In this document: piece by piece, positions 38,229 through 47,942 of the stretch
Numbering within the stretch: the stretch's first letter is position 1
How the letters are laid out: every line of letters begins with the position of its first letter
Origin: Actinomycetales bacterium
Lineage (GTDB): Bacteria > Actinomycetota > Actinomycetes > Actinomycetales > Actinomycetaceae
Direction of reading: 5' to 3'
Assembly (NCBI GenBank): GCA_015655375.1
Contig: JAATFD010000024.1
Location: 37,910 to 101,909, forward strand
DNA length: 64,000 nt
Made by a program: the position numbers and the translations under genes
Notes under the pieces: generated by a model
Databases searched by the model: none
Told to the model about the DNA's origin: nothing
What the model saw: only the letters and a program-made list of their open reading frames with translations

Positions 38229-39412
38229 CCTCGACCGCCATCACGGGAATCACCGAACTGGTGACGAATGATCCCACTACTGGGGAAGGAGCACTGGGGA
38301 TCCTCCACGATGCCGCCCTCGTCCTCGAGGACGAGAGGGTGGCCTGGGTCGGGCCACGCGCCGACTGCCCTCCGGCGGACCGGGGTCGCGACCTCGGCGA
38401 GAGGAGCGTCGTCCCGGGATTCGTCGACGCCCATACGCACCTGATCTTCGCCGGGGATCGATGCCACGAGTTCGTCGCCCGCCTGACGGGCCAGCCCTAC
38501 GACGGCCGGGGGATCTCCGAGACGGTCGACGCCACGCACGACGCCAGCGACGACGACTTGCGTGCTCTCCTCCGCGCGCGTGTGGCCGAACTGCGCGGGC
38601 AGGGAACGACGACCTGGGAGATCAAAAGCGGATACGGGCTGAACACGCGGGACGAGACCCGGCTGCTTCGTCTGGCCGGTGAGTTCACGACCGAGACGAC
38701 CTACTTGGGTGGACACGCCGTTCCCGCAGCTCTGCGTGACCATCGAGAGGCCTACGTTGACCTTGTCGTCGGCCCCATGCTCGAGGCTTGCGCTCCTCTG
38801 GCCCGATGGGTCGATGTCTTCTGCGAACCGGCCTCGCCCGTGGCCTTCGACGGGGAGGAATCCCGCATCATCCTTGAGGCCGGGATTCGCGCTGGTCTGG
38901 CACCCCGGGTGCATGGCAACCAGTTGGGGGAGGGTCCGGGTGCGCGCCTGTCCGTCGAGGTCGGAGCGGCCAGCCTCGACCATGCGACGTATCTCAGCGA
39001 TGAAGACGTGGACCTGCTGGCCGATGCCGCCCCCGAGGGGGGACCTGTTGTCACGTTCCTTCCACTGGTTGAATACGCCACCGGACACGCGTTCCCCGAT
39101 GCTCGCCGGGTGCTCGATCGGGGCGTCACCGTCGCGCTGGCTTCCGACTGCAATCCGGGGACGAACGCGTCCAGCTCACTGCCCCTGGCGATGTCCCTGG
39201 CCGTGCGCCACATGGGGATGACTCCACATGAGGCGCTGTGGTCGGCGACAGCCGGAGGCGCGGCGGCCCTCCGGCGCACGGACGTCGGCAGGCTCGTCCC
39301 CGGAGCTCGCGCCGACCTCGCCGTCATCGACGCGCCCACTTTCCTTCACCTGTTCTACCGGCCCGGGGTCCCGCTCGTCCGGGCTCTCGACGACGACCAT
39401 TTCGCTTGCTGA
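38225..39412 (+). CDS. hutI: Imidazolonepropionase
   Basis: VVPGFVDAHTHLIFAGDRCHEFVARLTGQPY, TTWEIKSGYGLNTRDE, SLDHATYLSDEDVDLLAD, SDCNPGTNASSSLPLAM. Confidence 0.95.
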   Translation: MTSTAITGITELVTNDPTTGEGALGILHDAALVLEDERVAWVGPRADCPPADRGRDLGERSVVPGFVDAHTHLIFAGDRCHEFVARLTGQPYDGRGISETVDATHDASDDDLRALLRARVAELRGQGTTTWEIKSGYGLNTRDETRLLRLAGEFTTETTYLGGHAVPAALRDHREAYVDLVVGPMLEACAPLARWVDVFCEPASPVAFDGEESRIILEAGIRAGLAPRVHGNQLGEGPGARLSVEVGAASLDHATYLSDEDVDLLADAAPEGGPVVTFLPLVEYATGHAFPDARRVLDRGVTVALASDCNPGTNASSSLPLAMSLAVRHMGMTPHEALWSATAGGAAALRRTDVGRLVPGARADLAVIDAPTFLHLFYRPGVPLVRALDDDHFAC

Positions 39413-39422
39413 GGAGCATTTC

Positions 39423-41438
39423 ATGACTGACACGCATCGCCCCTTCACCGTCGGGCCGCTCGACGAGTTGCCGGAGCCGCTCGCTTTCGACCCAGACATC
39501 CGCCGGGCGCCCTCGCGTGGATTCCGCCTGAGCCGCGACCAGACGTCGCTCGCCGTCCAGAACGCGCTGCGCTACATCGACCCGAGCCTCCACGAGGCGG
39601 TGATCCCCGAGTTCCTCGACGAGCTGACGACCTACGGGCGCATCTACGGCTACCGCTTCCGCCCGGCCCGGCCCCTGCACGGGCGTCCGATCGACGAGTA
39701 CGAAGGACGGTGCCTGGCCGGGCGGGCCTTCCAGGTCATGATCGACAACAACCTCGATCCGGCGGTCGCTCTCTACCCCTATGAGCTGGTCACCTACGGG
39801 GAGACGGGCTCGGTGTGCCACGACTGGATGCAGTACCAGATCATCACTCGCTACCTCCAGCTGATGACGGAGGAGCAGACCCTGGTTCTCGAGTCCGGTC
39901 ACCCCCTGGGGCTGTTCCCCTCGAGCCCGGATTCGCCGCGTGTGATCATCACCAACGGGCTGATGGTCGGGATGTTCGACGACCACGACAACTGGGAGAT
40001 CGCGGAGGAGATGGGAGTCGCGAACTACGGTCAGATGACGGCTGGCGGCTGGATGTACATCGGTCCGCAGGGAATCGTTCACGGCACCTACAACACGCTC
40101 CTCAACGCCGGACGGAAGTACCTGGGCGTCGGCGATGACGACGACCTGGCCGGACATCTGTTCGTCTCCTCCGGTCTCGGTGGGATGAGCGGTGCCCAGC
40201 CCAAGGCGATGACGTTGGCGGGTGGCGTCTCGATCGTCGCCGAGGTCGACCTCTCTCGGATCATGACGCGCGTCACGCAGGGCTGGGTCGATGAGGTCGT
40301 GGACGATCCCGCCGAGGCCTTCACTCACGCCGGGGAAGCACTCGACCGACTCGAAGCTCATTCGATCGCCTACCACGGCAACGTCGTCGACCTGCTGCGC
40401 TTTGCCCTCGATCACGACGTGACGATCGATCTGCTCTCCGACCAGACCTCCTGCCACGAGGCCCATTCGGGTGGGTATTGCCCGGTCGGGGTCTCCTTTG
40501 AGGAACGAACCCAGTTGCTCGCTGAGGACCCCAGTCTCTTCGCCAAGCTCGTCGACGAGGGGCTGGTCACCCACATTCGCTTGGTGGAGCAGCTCCACGA
40601 ACGAGGAACCTACTTCTTCGACTACGGCAATTCCTTCCTCAAGTCCTGCTTCGATGCGGGTGCCACCGAGCTGTCGGGCAACGGCGTGGACGACAAGGAT
40701 GGCTTCGTCCTGCCCTCCTACGTCGAGGACATCATGGGGCCCCATCTCTTCGACTACGGATACGGCCCCTTCCGGTGGGTCTGCCTGTCGGGCAAAGACG
40801 AGGACCTGCATGCGACGGACATGGCCGCGATGGACTGCATTGATCCCGATCGGCGTCCCCAGGACCGCGACAACTGGAACTGGATCCGCACTGCCGAGGA
40901 CGCTCACTTGGTCGTCGGCACCAAGGCGCGGATCCTCTACCAGGACATGGAAGGGCGGGTCCGCATCGCGCTGCGCTTCAACCAGATGGTGCGCGAGGAC
41001 GAGATCGGCCCGGTCATGATCGGACGCGATCACCATGACGTCTCCGGCACGGACTCCCCGTTCCGTGAGACCGCGAACATCCGTGACGGCTCGAACGTCA
41101 TGGCCGACATGGCGGTGCAGACCTTCGCTGGCAACGCGGCACGCGGCATGAGCCTGGTCGCCCTGCACAATGGCGGCGGCGTCGGGATCGGGCGCTCGAT
41201 CAACGGAGGATTCGGCTTGGTGCTCGACGGATCCGAGCATGTCGATTCCGTCATCCGTTCCTCCCTGTTGTGGGACGTCATGAGCGGCGTCGCACGACGG
41301 GCGTGGGCACGCAATCCGCATTCGATCGAGGTCGTCGAGGATTTCAACGAGCGGTATGCGAAGACCTCGCACATCACCGAGGCGAGCGTGGCAGACACCG
41401 AACTCGTCAACTCGTTTGTCGATCAGATCTTCGGATGA
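39423..41438 (+). CDS. hutU: Urocanate hydratase
   Basis: YPYELVTYGETGSVCHDWMQYQIITRYLQ, TAGGWMYIGPQGIVHGTYNTLLNAGRKY, LFVSSGLGGMSGAQPKA, SDQTSCHEAHSGGYCPVG. Confidence 0.96.
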   Translation: MTDTHRPFTVGPLDELPEPLAFDPDIRRAPSRGFRLSRDQTSLAVQNALRYIDPSLHEAVIPEFLDELTTYGRIYGYRFRPARPLHGRPIDEYEGRCLAGRAFQVMIDNNLDPAVALYPYELVTYGETGSVCHDWMQYQIITRYLQLMTEEQTLVLESGHPLGLFPSSPDSPRVIITNGLMVGMFDDHDNWEIAEEMGVANYGQMTAGGWMYIGPQGIVHGTYNTLLNAGRKYLGVGDDDDLAGHLFVSSGLGGMSGAQPKAMTLAGGVSIVAEVDLSRIMTRVTQGWVDEVVDDPAEAFTHAGEALDRLEAHSIAYHGNVVDLLRFALDHDVTIDLLSDQTSCHEAHSGGYCPVGVSFEERTQLLAEDPSLFAKLVDEGLVTHIRLVEQLHERGTYFFDYGNSFLKSCFDAGATELSGNGVDDKDGFVLPSYVEDIMGPHLFDYGYGPFRWVCLSGKDEDLHATDMAAMDCIDPDRRPQDRDNWNWIRTAEDAHLVVGTKARILYQDMEGRVRIALRFNQMVREDEIGPVMIGRDHHDVSGTDSPFRETANIRDGSNVMADMAVQTFAGNAARGMSLVALHNGGGVGIGRSINGGFGLVLDGSEHVDSVIRSSLLWDVMSGVARRAWARNPHSIEVVEDFNERYAKTSHITEASVADTELVNSFVDQIFG

Positions 41439-42943
41439 CCGGCGCCGCGGGAGCCGACAGAACCCAAGGTGCAAAAGCCGGGTCGGCCAACTCTGTCACG
41501 GTCGACGGTCACCTGTCCCTGGACGGGATCTGGCGCATCGCCGAGGAGGGCGCATCGATCGTCCTCGACTCCGATTCCCTCGGCGCTGTCGAGAGCGCCC
41601 ATCGCGAGGCCGCGGAGATCCGCCGTGGTCACCCGGTCTACGGCCAATCGACGGGAGTCGGGGCGAACAAGACGGCGTCAGCGGCGGCCACCGACGGCAG
41701 CTGGGGGATGCGCTTGCTGCGCAGCCATGCCGCAGGTGCGGGTCGTGAGGCCTCGACCCGCGAAGTCCGCGCCATGCTGGTCGTCAGGCTCAACCAACTG
41801 TGTCTGCCGGGAAGTGGGATCGATCCGGAGGTCGTCCGGGCGCTGGCCGCCATGCTCGACGCGGGCGCGCTGCCCCGTGTCAGAATCGGAGACTCCGTTG
41901 GCACCGGAGACCTGTCCGCGCTCGCGGCCACGGCGCTGACGCTGGCTGGGGAGCGGGCGGCGAGCGCACCGGTCGAGCACCACGTGAAATTCGGTTCCGA
42001 CAGCGCGTTGCCCTTCATCAGTTCGAGTGCCCTGACGATCGGTCGGGCGGCCCTCCTGGTCCACGAGCTGGGTGAGCTGGAGGACGCGGCGCTCGGTGCC
42101 TACGCGTTGAGCTGCGCGGTTGTGCGCGCGAATATCCAACCGTTCGAACCTGTCGCCGTCCGCGCTCTCGCGATGCCTGAGGCGCAGGAGGTGGCGGCAC
42201 GCATGGGACCGTTGCTCGCGGGAGCATCCTGGTCGCCTCGCGCCATCCAAGACCGCTACGGCCTGCGGGCGTTCCTTCCCCGGCACGCCGTCGTCTCCCG
42301 GGCGATCGACCGATTGAGCACGCAGACCGTTGCCCTTGCGAATGTCTCTCAGGAGAACCCTCTTTTCGCATGCGGCGAGGTGCTCCACCACGGGGGATTC
42401 GTCCAGGCCGCGCTCGCGCACGAGCTTCGCTCGACGCTTGCGGCGCTCGCCCAGTCGACGACTCTGAGTCTCTCGCGCATCGCCATGCTCAACGATCCCC
42501 GATTCTCCGGTCTTCCGGCCTTCCTTAGCGCCGGTCCCGAGGGATCGTCGGGGACGATCATTCTTGAGTACATCGCGGGCGGGGCGGCGGGGGAGATCCT
42601 GGCCGCCCAGAGCGACGTGGACGCCCACCCCGTGGTCCTGTCCCTCGGGATGGAAGAAGATGCGAGCTTCGCGGGGACCCTGGTGGGAAACCTCGAACGC
42701 GGCGTGGAGGCCTGGCGCAGGCTCGTGGCCGTCGAGTTGCTCGAGGGCGCTCGAGCGATCAGTCTGTCGGGGACATCGGAGGGGCTGACGCCTGCGACCC
42801 GACGGATTCACCAGGCGATGGCGGACGTCGGGTGCCAGGCGGACGACCACGATCTCCAGGGCGAGGTCGACCGGGCGATCGCCCTCGTGTCCTCGGTTGC
42901 GCAGGTCGCCGTACGGGAGGCGCAAAGCGCCCATGAGCACTGA
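41435..42943 (+). CDS. Aromatic amino acid lyase (HutH-like) paralog lacking the Ala-Ser-Gly MIO triad
   Basis: YGQSTGVGANKT, then IGDSVGTGDLSALAATAL in place of GSVGASGDLAPLAH; QDRYGLRAFLPRHAV; LGMEEDASFAGTL. Confidence 0.85.
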   Translation: MTGAAGADRTQGAKAGSANSVTVDGHLSLDGIWRIAEEGASIVLDSDSLGAVESAHREAAEIRRGHPVYGQSTGVGANKTASAAATDGSWGMRLLRSHAAGAGREASTREVRAMLVVRLNQLCLPGSGIDPEVVRALAAMLDAGALPRVRIGDSVGTGDLSALAATALTLAGERAASAPVEHHVKFGSDSALPFISSSALTIGRAALLVHELGELEDAALGAYALSCAVVRANIQPFEPVAVRALAMPEAQEVAARMGPLLAGASWSPRAIQDRYGLRAFLPRHAVVSRAIDRLSTQTVALANVSQENPLFACGEVLHHGGFVQAALAHELRSTLAALAQSTTLSLSRIAMLNDPRFSGLPAFLSAGPEGSSGTIILEYIAGGAAGEILAAQSDVDAHPVVLSLGMEEDASFAGTLVGNLERGVEAWRRLVAVELLEGARAISLSGTSEGLTPATRRIHQAMADVGCQADDHDLQGEVDRAIALVSSVAQVAVREAQSAHEH

Positions 42944-43595
42944 GGGGATTCAGCCGCGGAGGAACGGTGCGATGAGTATCGGGGCCCGTGTCATTCGCTT
43001 CGATGAGCTTCACGCCCAGCGCTGGGCCAGCGGCCGAGGGTGGACGACGACGATCAGCCAGGACCCGCCGGACGTCGGGCCGAGGGACGTCGCATGGCGT
43101 GTGAGCGTGGCGCGTGTGAGCGGGCCGTCGGTGTTTTCGGACTTCACCGGGTTCGATCGATGGTTCGCCTCGCTCGACACGGAGGGAATCGATCTCGAAA
43201 TCGACGGCCTCTCATCACACCTGCGACCGTTCGAGGTCATGCGGTTCTCGGGCTCCGCATCCGTGAGCGCGAAGCCTGGTTCTGCCTCGGCGCGCGATCT
43301 CAACCTGATGGTCCGCGCGTCGGTGGGAGTGGGTGCCATGGAGGCGAGGAGGTTTGCGTCCGACGAGACGTGCGTCCTCGACCCTCCTGTGGGAGTCCGC
43401 CAGATTATTCTCGTCCTCCAAGGGCGACTGGTCCTCGACGACTCGGCGGGAGCATTCTCGCGCGATGATTTGGGGCCACTCGACGGTCTCGAACTGATCG
43501 GAGGAGATGGCGTGCTCCGCCTGAGCGCACCATTGGGGGCAAGCGTGATGCTGATGACGGTGAACCTAGGCGCAACCGACCTCAGCGGTCGTTGA
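42933..43595 (+). CDS. hutD: HutD family protein
   Basis: VIRFDELHAQRWASGRGWTTTISQDP...DVAWRVSVARVSGPSVFSDFTGFDRWFASLDTEGIDL. Confidence 0.85.
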   Translation: MSTEGIQPRRNGAMSIGARVIRFDELHAQRWASGRGWTTTISQDPPDVGPRDVAWRVSVARVSGPSVFSDFTGFDRWFASLDTEGIDLEIDGLSSHLRPFEVMRFSGSASVSAKPGSASARDLNLMVRASVGVGAMEARRFASDETCVLDPPVGVRQIILVLQGRLVLDDSAGAFSRDDLGPLDGLELIGGDGVLRLSAPLGASVMLMTVNLGATDLSGR

Positions 43596-44721
43596 TCGCC
43601 GAGACCAGATGGTCCACCAGATGCGGCCACGTCCACTCCTCGATCATCCAGTGGCGGCCGGAAGCTCCCATGTGGGCGCGGCCAATGGGATCGCTCAGGA
43701 GTGCCACGATCCCGTTGACGAGCCCCTCGTGGTCTCGTCCATCGACGACGAGGCCGGTGTCTCCGGGGCGCACCGTCTCTGGAGCGCCGCCTGAGGCTCC
43801 GGCGATCACGGGAACGCCGCAGGCCGAGGCTTCGAGGAAGACGATTCCGAGTCCTTCGACGTCGAGCCCCCCACCACGCGTTCGACAGGGCATGGCGAAG
43901 ACATCGCCCAGGTTGAAGAAAGCGGGCAGCTCCTCGGAGGGAACCTGTCCCGTGAGGACGATTCGATCACGAGCCGAGGAAACCTGCCTCAGCTTGGCGA
44001 GATGCCGTGCATAGGGCCCCGAACCGACGATCACCAATCGGGCGTCCCGGACACGTGCCACGACGTGGGGCCATGCCTCGATCAGGGCGTCCTGACCTTT
44101 GCGTCGGACCAGGCGGGAGATGCAGACGACGGTCGGAGCGTCGTCGATTCCATACCGCGCCCGCAGGCGAGACCGGGCCTCTGGATCGGAGTGGAATCGA
44201 TCCGTGTCGATCCCCGACGGCAGGTGGACCAACTGGGCCGATGACGGGATCGAGGGCGCGAGTCGCTTGCGGGTGTAATCGGAGATGTAGGTGACGACGT
44301 CGGCCGAGGCGAAGACCTTGCGCAAGGCCAGACTCGCCCCGGGAGTCATCGACCACCCGACCTCGTGGCCATGGGTGGTGGCGATGACACGGCTGGCTCC
44401 GGCCCGTTTCGCGGCAGGGCCGAGCAATCCCAGCGGCACCGAAGCGCCGAACCATACGGTCTCGATCCGCTCCTCGCGGATGATCTGCGTCATCCGGCGC
44501 CGGAGAGCCGGGGTCGGCAACAAGACATGCGTGGGCACCCGATGGATCGGGAACCGCCGGGTCGTGTCGAAGGGCACCGCCGCCGAGGATCCGTCAGATG
44601 GCGTCGAGGCGAGAACCTCCAGATCGTCGGCCGGAAGCCGTGTCGTGAAGTCGTCCAGGTACGACTGGATCCCACCGACCACCGGCGGGAAGTCATTCGT
44701 GACCAGCAACGTTCGACGCAC
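43582..44721 (-). CDS. GT4 glycosyltransferase, PimB'-like (GDP-mannose-dependent mannosyltransferase)
   Basis: TNDFPPVVGGIQSYL, ATTHGHEVGW, CISRLVRRKGQDALIEAWP, CRTRGGGLDVEGLGIVFLEASACGVPVIAGASGGAPE. Confidence 0.88.
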   Translation of the reverse strand: MRRTLLVTNDFPPVVGGIQSYLDDFTTRLPADDLEVLASTPSDGSSAAVPFDTTRRFPIHRVPTHVLLPTPALRRRMTQIIREERIETVWFGASVPLGLLGPAAKRAGASRVIATTHGHEVGWSMTPGASLALRKVFASADVVTYISDYTRKRLAPSIPSSAQLVHLPSGIDTDRFHSDPEARSRLRARYGIDDAPTVVCISRLVRRKGQDALIEAWPHVVARVRDARLVIVGSGPYARHLAKLRQVSSARDRIVLTGQVPSEELPAFFNLGDVFAMPCRTRGGGLDVEGLGIVFLEASACGVPVIAGASGGAPETVRPGDTGLVVDGRDHEGLVNGIVALLSDPIGRAHMGASGRHWMIEEWTWPHLVDHLVSAINDR

Positions 44722-44817
44722 ACAGACAGTGTAGGAAGCAGTCCGTCGATCGGCACGACGAGCTCGATCGGCTGACTCCGATCAGTCACTCGAGTCATCC
44801 GAGGGAGCTGTCCGGAC

Positions 44818-45555
44818 TCAGGAATCCATGTCCTCCACGGACCGGAGGAAATCGGAGAGGCGATTCGCAGCGGCGACGACAGACGGACCGTGCTGGCGAC
44901 CCGGTTGACGTCCGATGCGCTCGATCGGACCGGAGATCGACAGCGCCGCGAGCACGCGGCCGGAGGGGCCACGCACCGGGGCCGACACGGAGGCCACACC
45001 CGGTTCGCGTTCGCCGACGGATTGTGCCCACCCGCGTCGACGAACCTGGGCGAGCATCGTCGCATTGAATGACGCGCCGTAGAGCCCACGGTGCATCCGA
45101 TCGGGTTCTTCCCAGGCCAGCAGGACCTGGGCGGCGGATCCGCCCTTCATCGACAGCGTCGCGCCGACGGGGATCGAGTCGCGCAGGCCCATCTGTCGTT
45201 CCGCGGCCGCTACGCAGACGCGGTGATCGCCTTGGCGCCGATAGAGCTGGGAGGATTCCTTCGTATGGTCGCGCAGGGCGACGAGGACCGGCATGGCTGC
45301 GGTGAGCAATCGGTCCTCGCCCGCCGATGAGGCGAGCTCCTGCAGTCGTGGACCGACGACGAATCGGCCCTGCATGTCTCGGGCAACCATGCGGTGGTAT
45401 TCCAGTGCCACCGCCAGGCGATGCGCGGTCGGACGGGCCAGACCCGTCGCCGCGACCAACTGGGCAAGTGTGGCGGGCCCTGCCTCCAGGGCACCGAGGA
45501 CCAACGCCGCCTTGTCCAGGACTCCCACTCCGCTGGATGATGTTGCGTCCTCCAT
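44818..45555 (-). CDS. IclR family regulator divergent from leuC (NdgR/LtbR-like)
   Basis: VLDKAALVLGALEAGPATLAQLVAATGLARPTAHRLAVALEYHRMVARDMQGRFVVG; divergently adjacent to leuCD. Confidence 0.9.
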   Translation of the reverse strand: MEDATSSSGVGVLDKAALVLGALEAGPATLAQLVAATGLARPTAHRLAVALEYHRMVARDMQGRFVVGPRLQELASSAGEDRLLTAAMPVLVALRDHTKESSQLYRRQGDHRVCVAAAERQMGLRDSIPVGATLSMKGGSAAQVLLAWEEPDRMHRGLYGASFNATMLAQVRRRGWAQSVGEREPGVASVSAPVRGPSGRVLAALSISGPIERIGRQPGRQHGPSVVAAANRLSDFLRSVEDMDS

Positions 45556-45682
45556 GGACCGATCCTTGCATCTCAACCCCTGAGATACAAAATCTCGACG
45601 CTGGGGATCAGGCGAACGATTGGCGTCACGCCGGGGCATGTGTCCTCGCGGTGCCAGTCACAGCAGGAGGAGAACGGGAGAC

Positions 45683-47083
45683 ATGAGCGGGACGTTGGCC
45701 GAGAAGGTTTGGAGGGACCACGTCGTGACGAGGGGCGAGGACGGAGCGCCCGACCTTCTCTACATCGATCTGCACCTTGTCCACGAGGTCACGAGCCCCC
45801 AGGCATTCGAGGGGCTGCGCCTGGCGGGTCGCCGGGTTCGTCGCCCGGACCTGACGATCGCCACCGAGGACCACAACACCCCGACCCTCGACATCGATCT
45901 GCCAATTGCCGATGAGACGTCCCGCATCCAGATCAACACGCTGCGCTCGAATGCGGAGGAATTTGGCATCCGCCTGCATTCGCTGGGTGACACGGATCAG
46001 GGCATCGTCCACGTCGTCGGTCCCCAGCTCGGGCTGACCCAACCGGGCATGACAATCGTGTGCGGCGACTCCCACACGTCGACCCATGGAGCCTTCGGGG
46101 CACTCGCATTCGGGATCGGCACCTCCGAGGTCGAGCACGTCCTGGCGACACAGACGCTTCCCCTGGCGCCCTTCAAGACGATGGCGATCACCGTCAATGG
46201 CTCGCTGCCCCAGGGTTCGACCGCGAAGGACATCATCCTGGCGGTGATCGCGACAATCGGGACCGGTGGGGGACAGGGCTATGTCCTCGAATATCGGGGC
46301 CAGGCGATCCGCGAGCTCTCCATGGAGGGCCGCATGACGATGTGCAACATGTCGATCGAGGCCGGTGCGCGAGCCGGGATGGTCGCCCCAGATCAGACGA
46401 CCTTCGACTACATCAAGGGCCGTCCCCACGCGCCTGAGGGCGAGGAGTGGGACAGTGCGCTCGCCTATTGGGAGACGCTGCGTTCCGACGAGGACGCCGT
46501 CTTCGACGCCGAGGTTGTTCTCGACGGATCCGAGATCGAGCCCTTCGTCACATGGGGGACGAACCCGGGACAGGGCGTGCCCCTGTCCTCGACAGTTCCC
46601 GACCCCTCCGACATCGGGGACGAAAACAAGCGATCGACCGCCGAACGGGCCCTGGAGTACATGGGGCTTCGAGCGGGTACGCCGATGCGCGACATCAAGG
46701 TCGACACCGTCTTCCTGGGATCCTGCACGAACGGGCGCATCGAGGACCTGCGTGCTGCGGCCGCGATCGTCCGGGGTCACCGCAAGGCCGACGGGGTGCG
46801 CATGCTTGTCGTCCCAGGTTCCGCACGGGTGCGGCTGCAGGCCGAGGATGAGGGACTGGACCGAGTCTTCACGGATTTCGGTGCTGAGTGGCGCAACGCC
46901 GGGTGCTCGATGTGCCTGGGCATGAATCCCGATCAGCTGTCACCCGGGGAACGAGCGGCCTCGACCTCGAACCGCAATTTTGAAGGGCGTCAGGGCAAGG
47001 GCGGGCGCACGCACCTCGTCTCCCCGGTGGTAGCAGCGGCCACGGCCGTGCGCGGCACACTGTCGAGTCCCGCCGACCTCTGA
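45683..47083 (+). CDS. leuC: 3-isopropylmalate dehydratase large subunit
   Basis: [82 protein letters not shown]. Confidence 0.97.
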   Translation: MSGTLAEKVWRDHVVTRGEDGAPDLLYIDLHLVHEVTSPQAFEGLRLAGRRVRRPDLTIATEDHNTPTLDIDLPIADETSRIQINTLRSNAEEFGIRLHSLGDTDQGIVHVVGPQLGLTQPGMTIVCGDSHTSTHGAFGALAFGIGTSEVEHVLATQTLPLAPFKTMAITVNGSLPQGSTAKDIILAVIATIGTGGGQGYVLEYRGQAIRELSMEGRMTMCNMSIEAGARAGMVAPDQTTFDYIKGRPHAPEGEEWDSALAYWETLRSDEDAVFDAEVVLDGSEIEPFVTWGTNPGQGVPLSSTVPDPSDIGDENKRSTAERALEYMGLRAGTPMRDIKVDTVFLGSCTNGRIEDLRAAAAIVRGHRKADGVRMLVVPGSARVRLQAEDEGLDRVFTDFGAEWRNAGCSMCLGMNPDQLSPGERAASTSNRNFEGRQGKGGRTHLVSPVVAAATAVRGTLSSPADL

Positions 47084-47108
47084 GCAGACCGTCGAAGGAA
47101 GAACACTC

Positions 47109-47768
47109 ATGGAGAAGTTCACCACCCACACCGGGATCGGCGTGCCCATGCGACGCTCGAACGTCGACACCGACCAGATCATCCCGGCGGTCTATCTCAA
47201 GCGGGTCACCCGCACCGGCTTCGAGGACGCCCTTTTTGCCCGATGGCGCACCGATCCGGATTTCGTCCTCAACCAGTCCGTCTACTTCGGCGGCTCCGTG
47301 CTGGTCGCCGGGCCGGACTTCGGGACCGGGTCTTCCCGCGAGCACGCCGTGTGGGCGCTTAAGGACTATGGCTTCCGGGTCGTCCTCGCCCCGAGATTCG
47401 CGGATATCTTCCGCGGCAATGCGGGCAAGCAGGGCCTCGTGGCCGGGGTCATCACCCAGGAGGACTGCGAGTCCCTGTGGAAGATCCTCGAGACGGAACC
47501 CGGCACCGAGGTGACCGTCTCGCTGGAGAACCACACCGTCACGGCCGGCCCGATGACCTGCCGCTTCCAGATTGACGATTACACGCGGTGGCGCCTGATG
47601 GAGGGCTATGACGACATCGGGCTGACGTTGCGCAACGAGCAGGCGATCACCGACTACGAGGCGCGTCGTCCCTCCTTCAAACCGACGACGCTTCCGGCCA
47701 AGACCCTGCCGAAACAGCCGGTGGTCTCTGCACGTCCGGTCTCGCTGGGGCTGCCGACGGTGCGGTGA
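47109..47768 (+). CDS. leuD: 3-isopropylmalate dehydratase small subunit
   Basis: [54 protein letters not shown]. Confidence 0.97.
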   Translation: MEKFTTHTGIGVPMRRSNVDTDQIIPAVYLKRVTRTGFEDALFARWRTDPDFVLNQSVYFGGSVLVAGPDFGTGSSREHAVWALKDYGFRVVLAPRFADIFRGNAGKQGLVAGVITQEDCESLWKILETEPGTEVTVSLENHTVTAGPMTCRFQIDDYTRWRLMEGYDDIGLTLRNEQAITDYEARRPSFKPTTLPAKTLPKQPVVSARPVSLGLPTVR

Positions 47769-47942
47769 CCCGATCGGGGAGGTGCGGGGAGCGAGGACGT
47801 ACAGTGCACCACACCGCTCGGGCATCGGGGCGGATCCTTGCGGGCCGGGCGCAGAACTCGTCAAGCGTCACCGAGTGAGTGGCATGGTGCTGCTCTACAG
47901 TGGTGGGCAGCCTCGATCCACACTCTCAGGAGCTGCACCCAG

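Noticed and set aside
37706-39088. 460-aa minus-strand ORF opposite hutF/hutI
   Set aside because: Antisense shadow of convincing hut genes
39324-41474. 716-aa minus-strand ORF opposite hutU
   Set aside because: Shadow ORF in high-GC antisense frame of a well-supported urocanate hydratase; no recognisable domain
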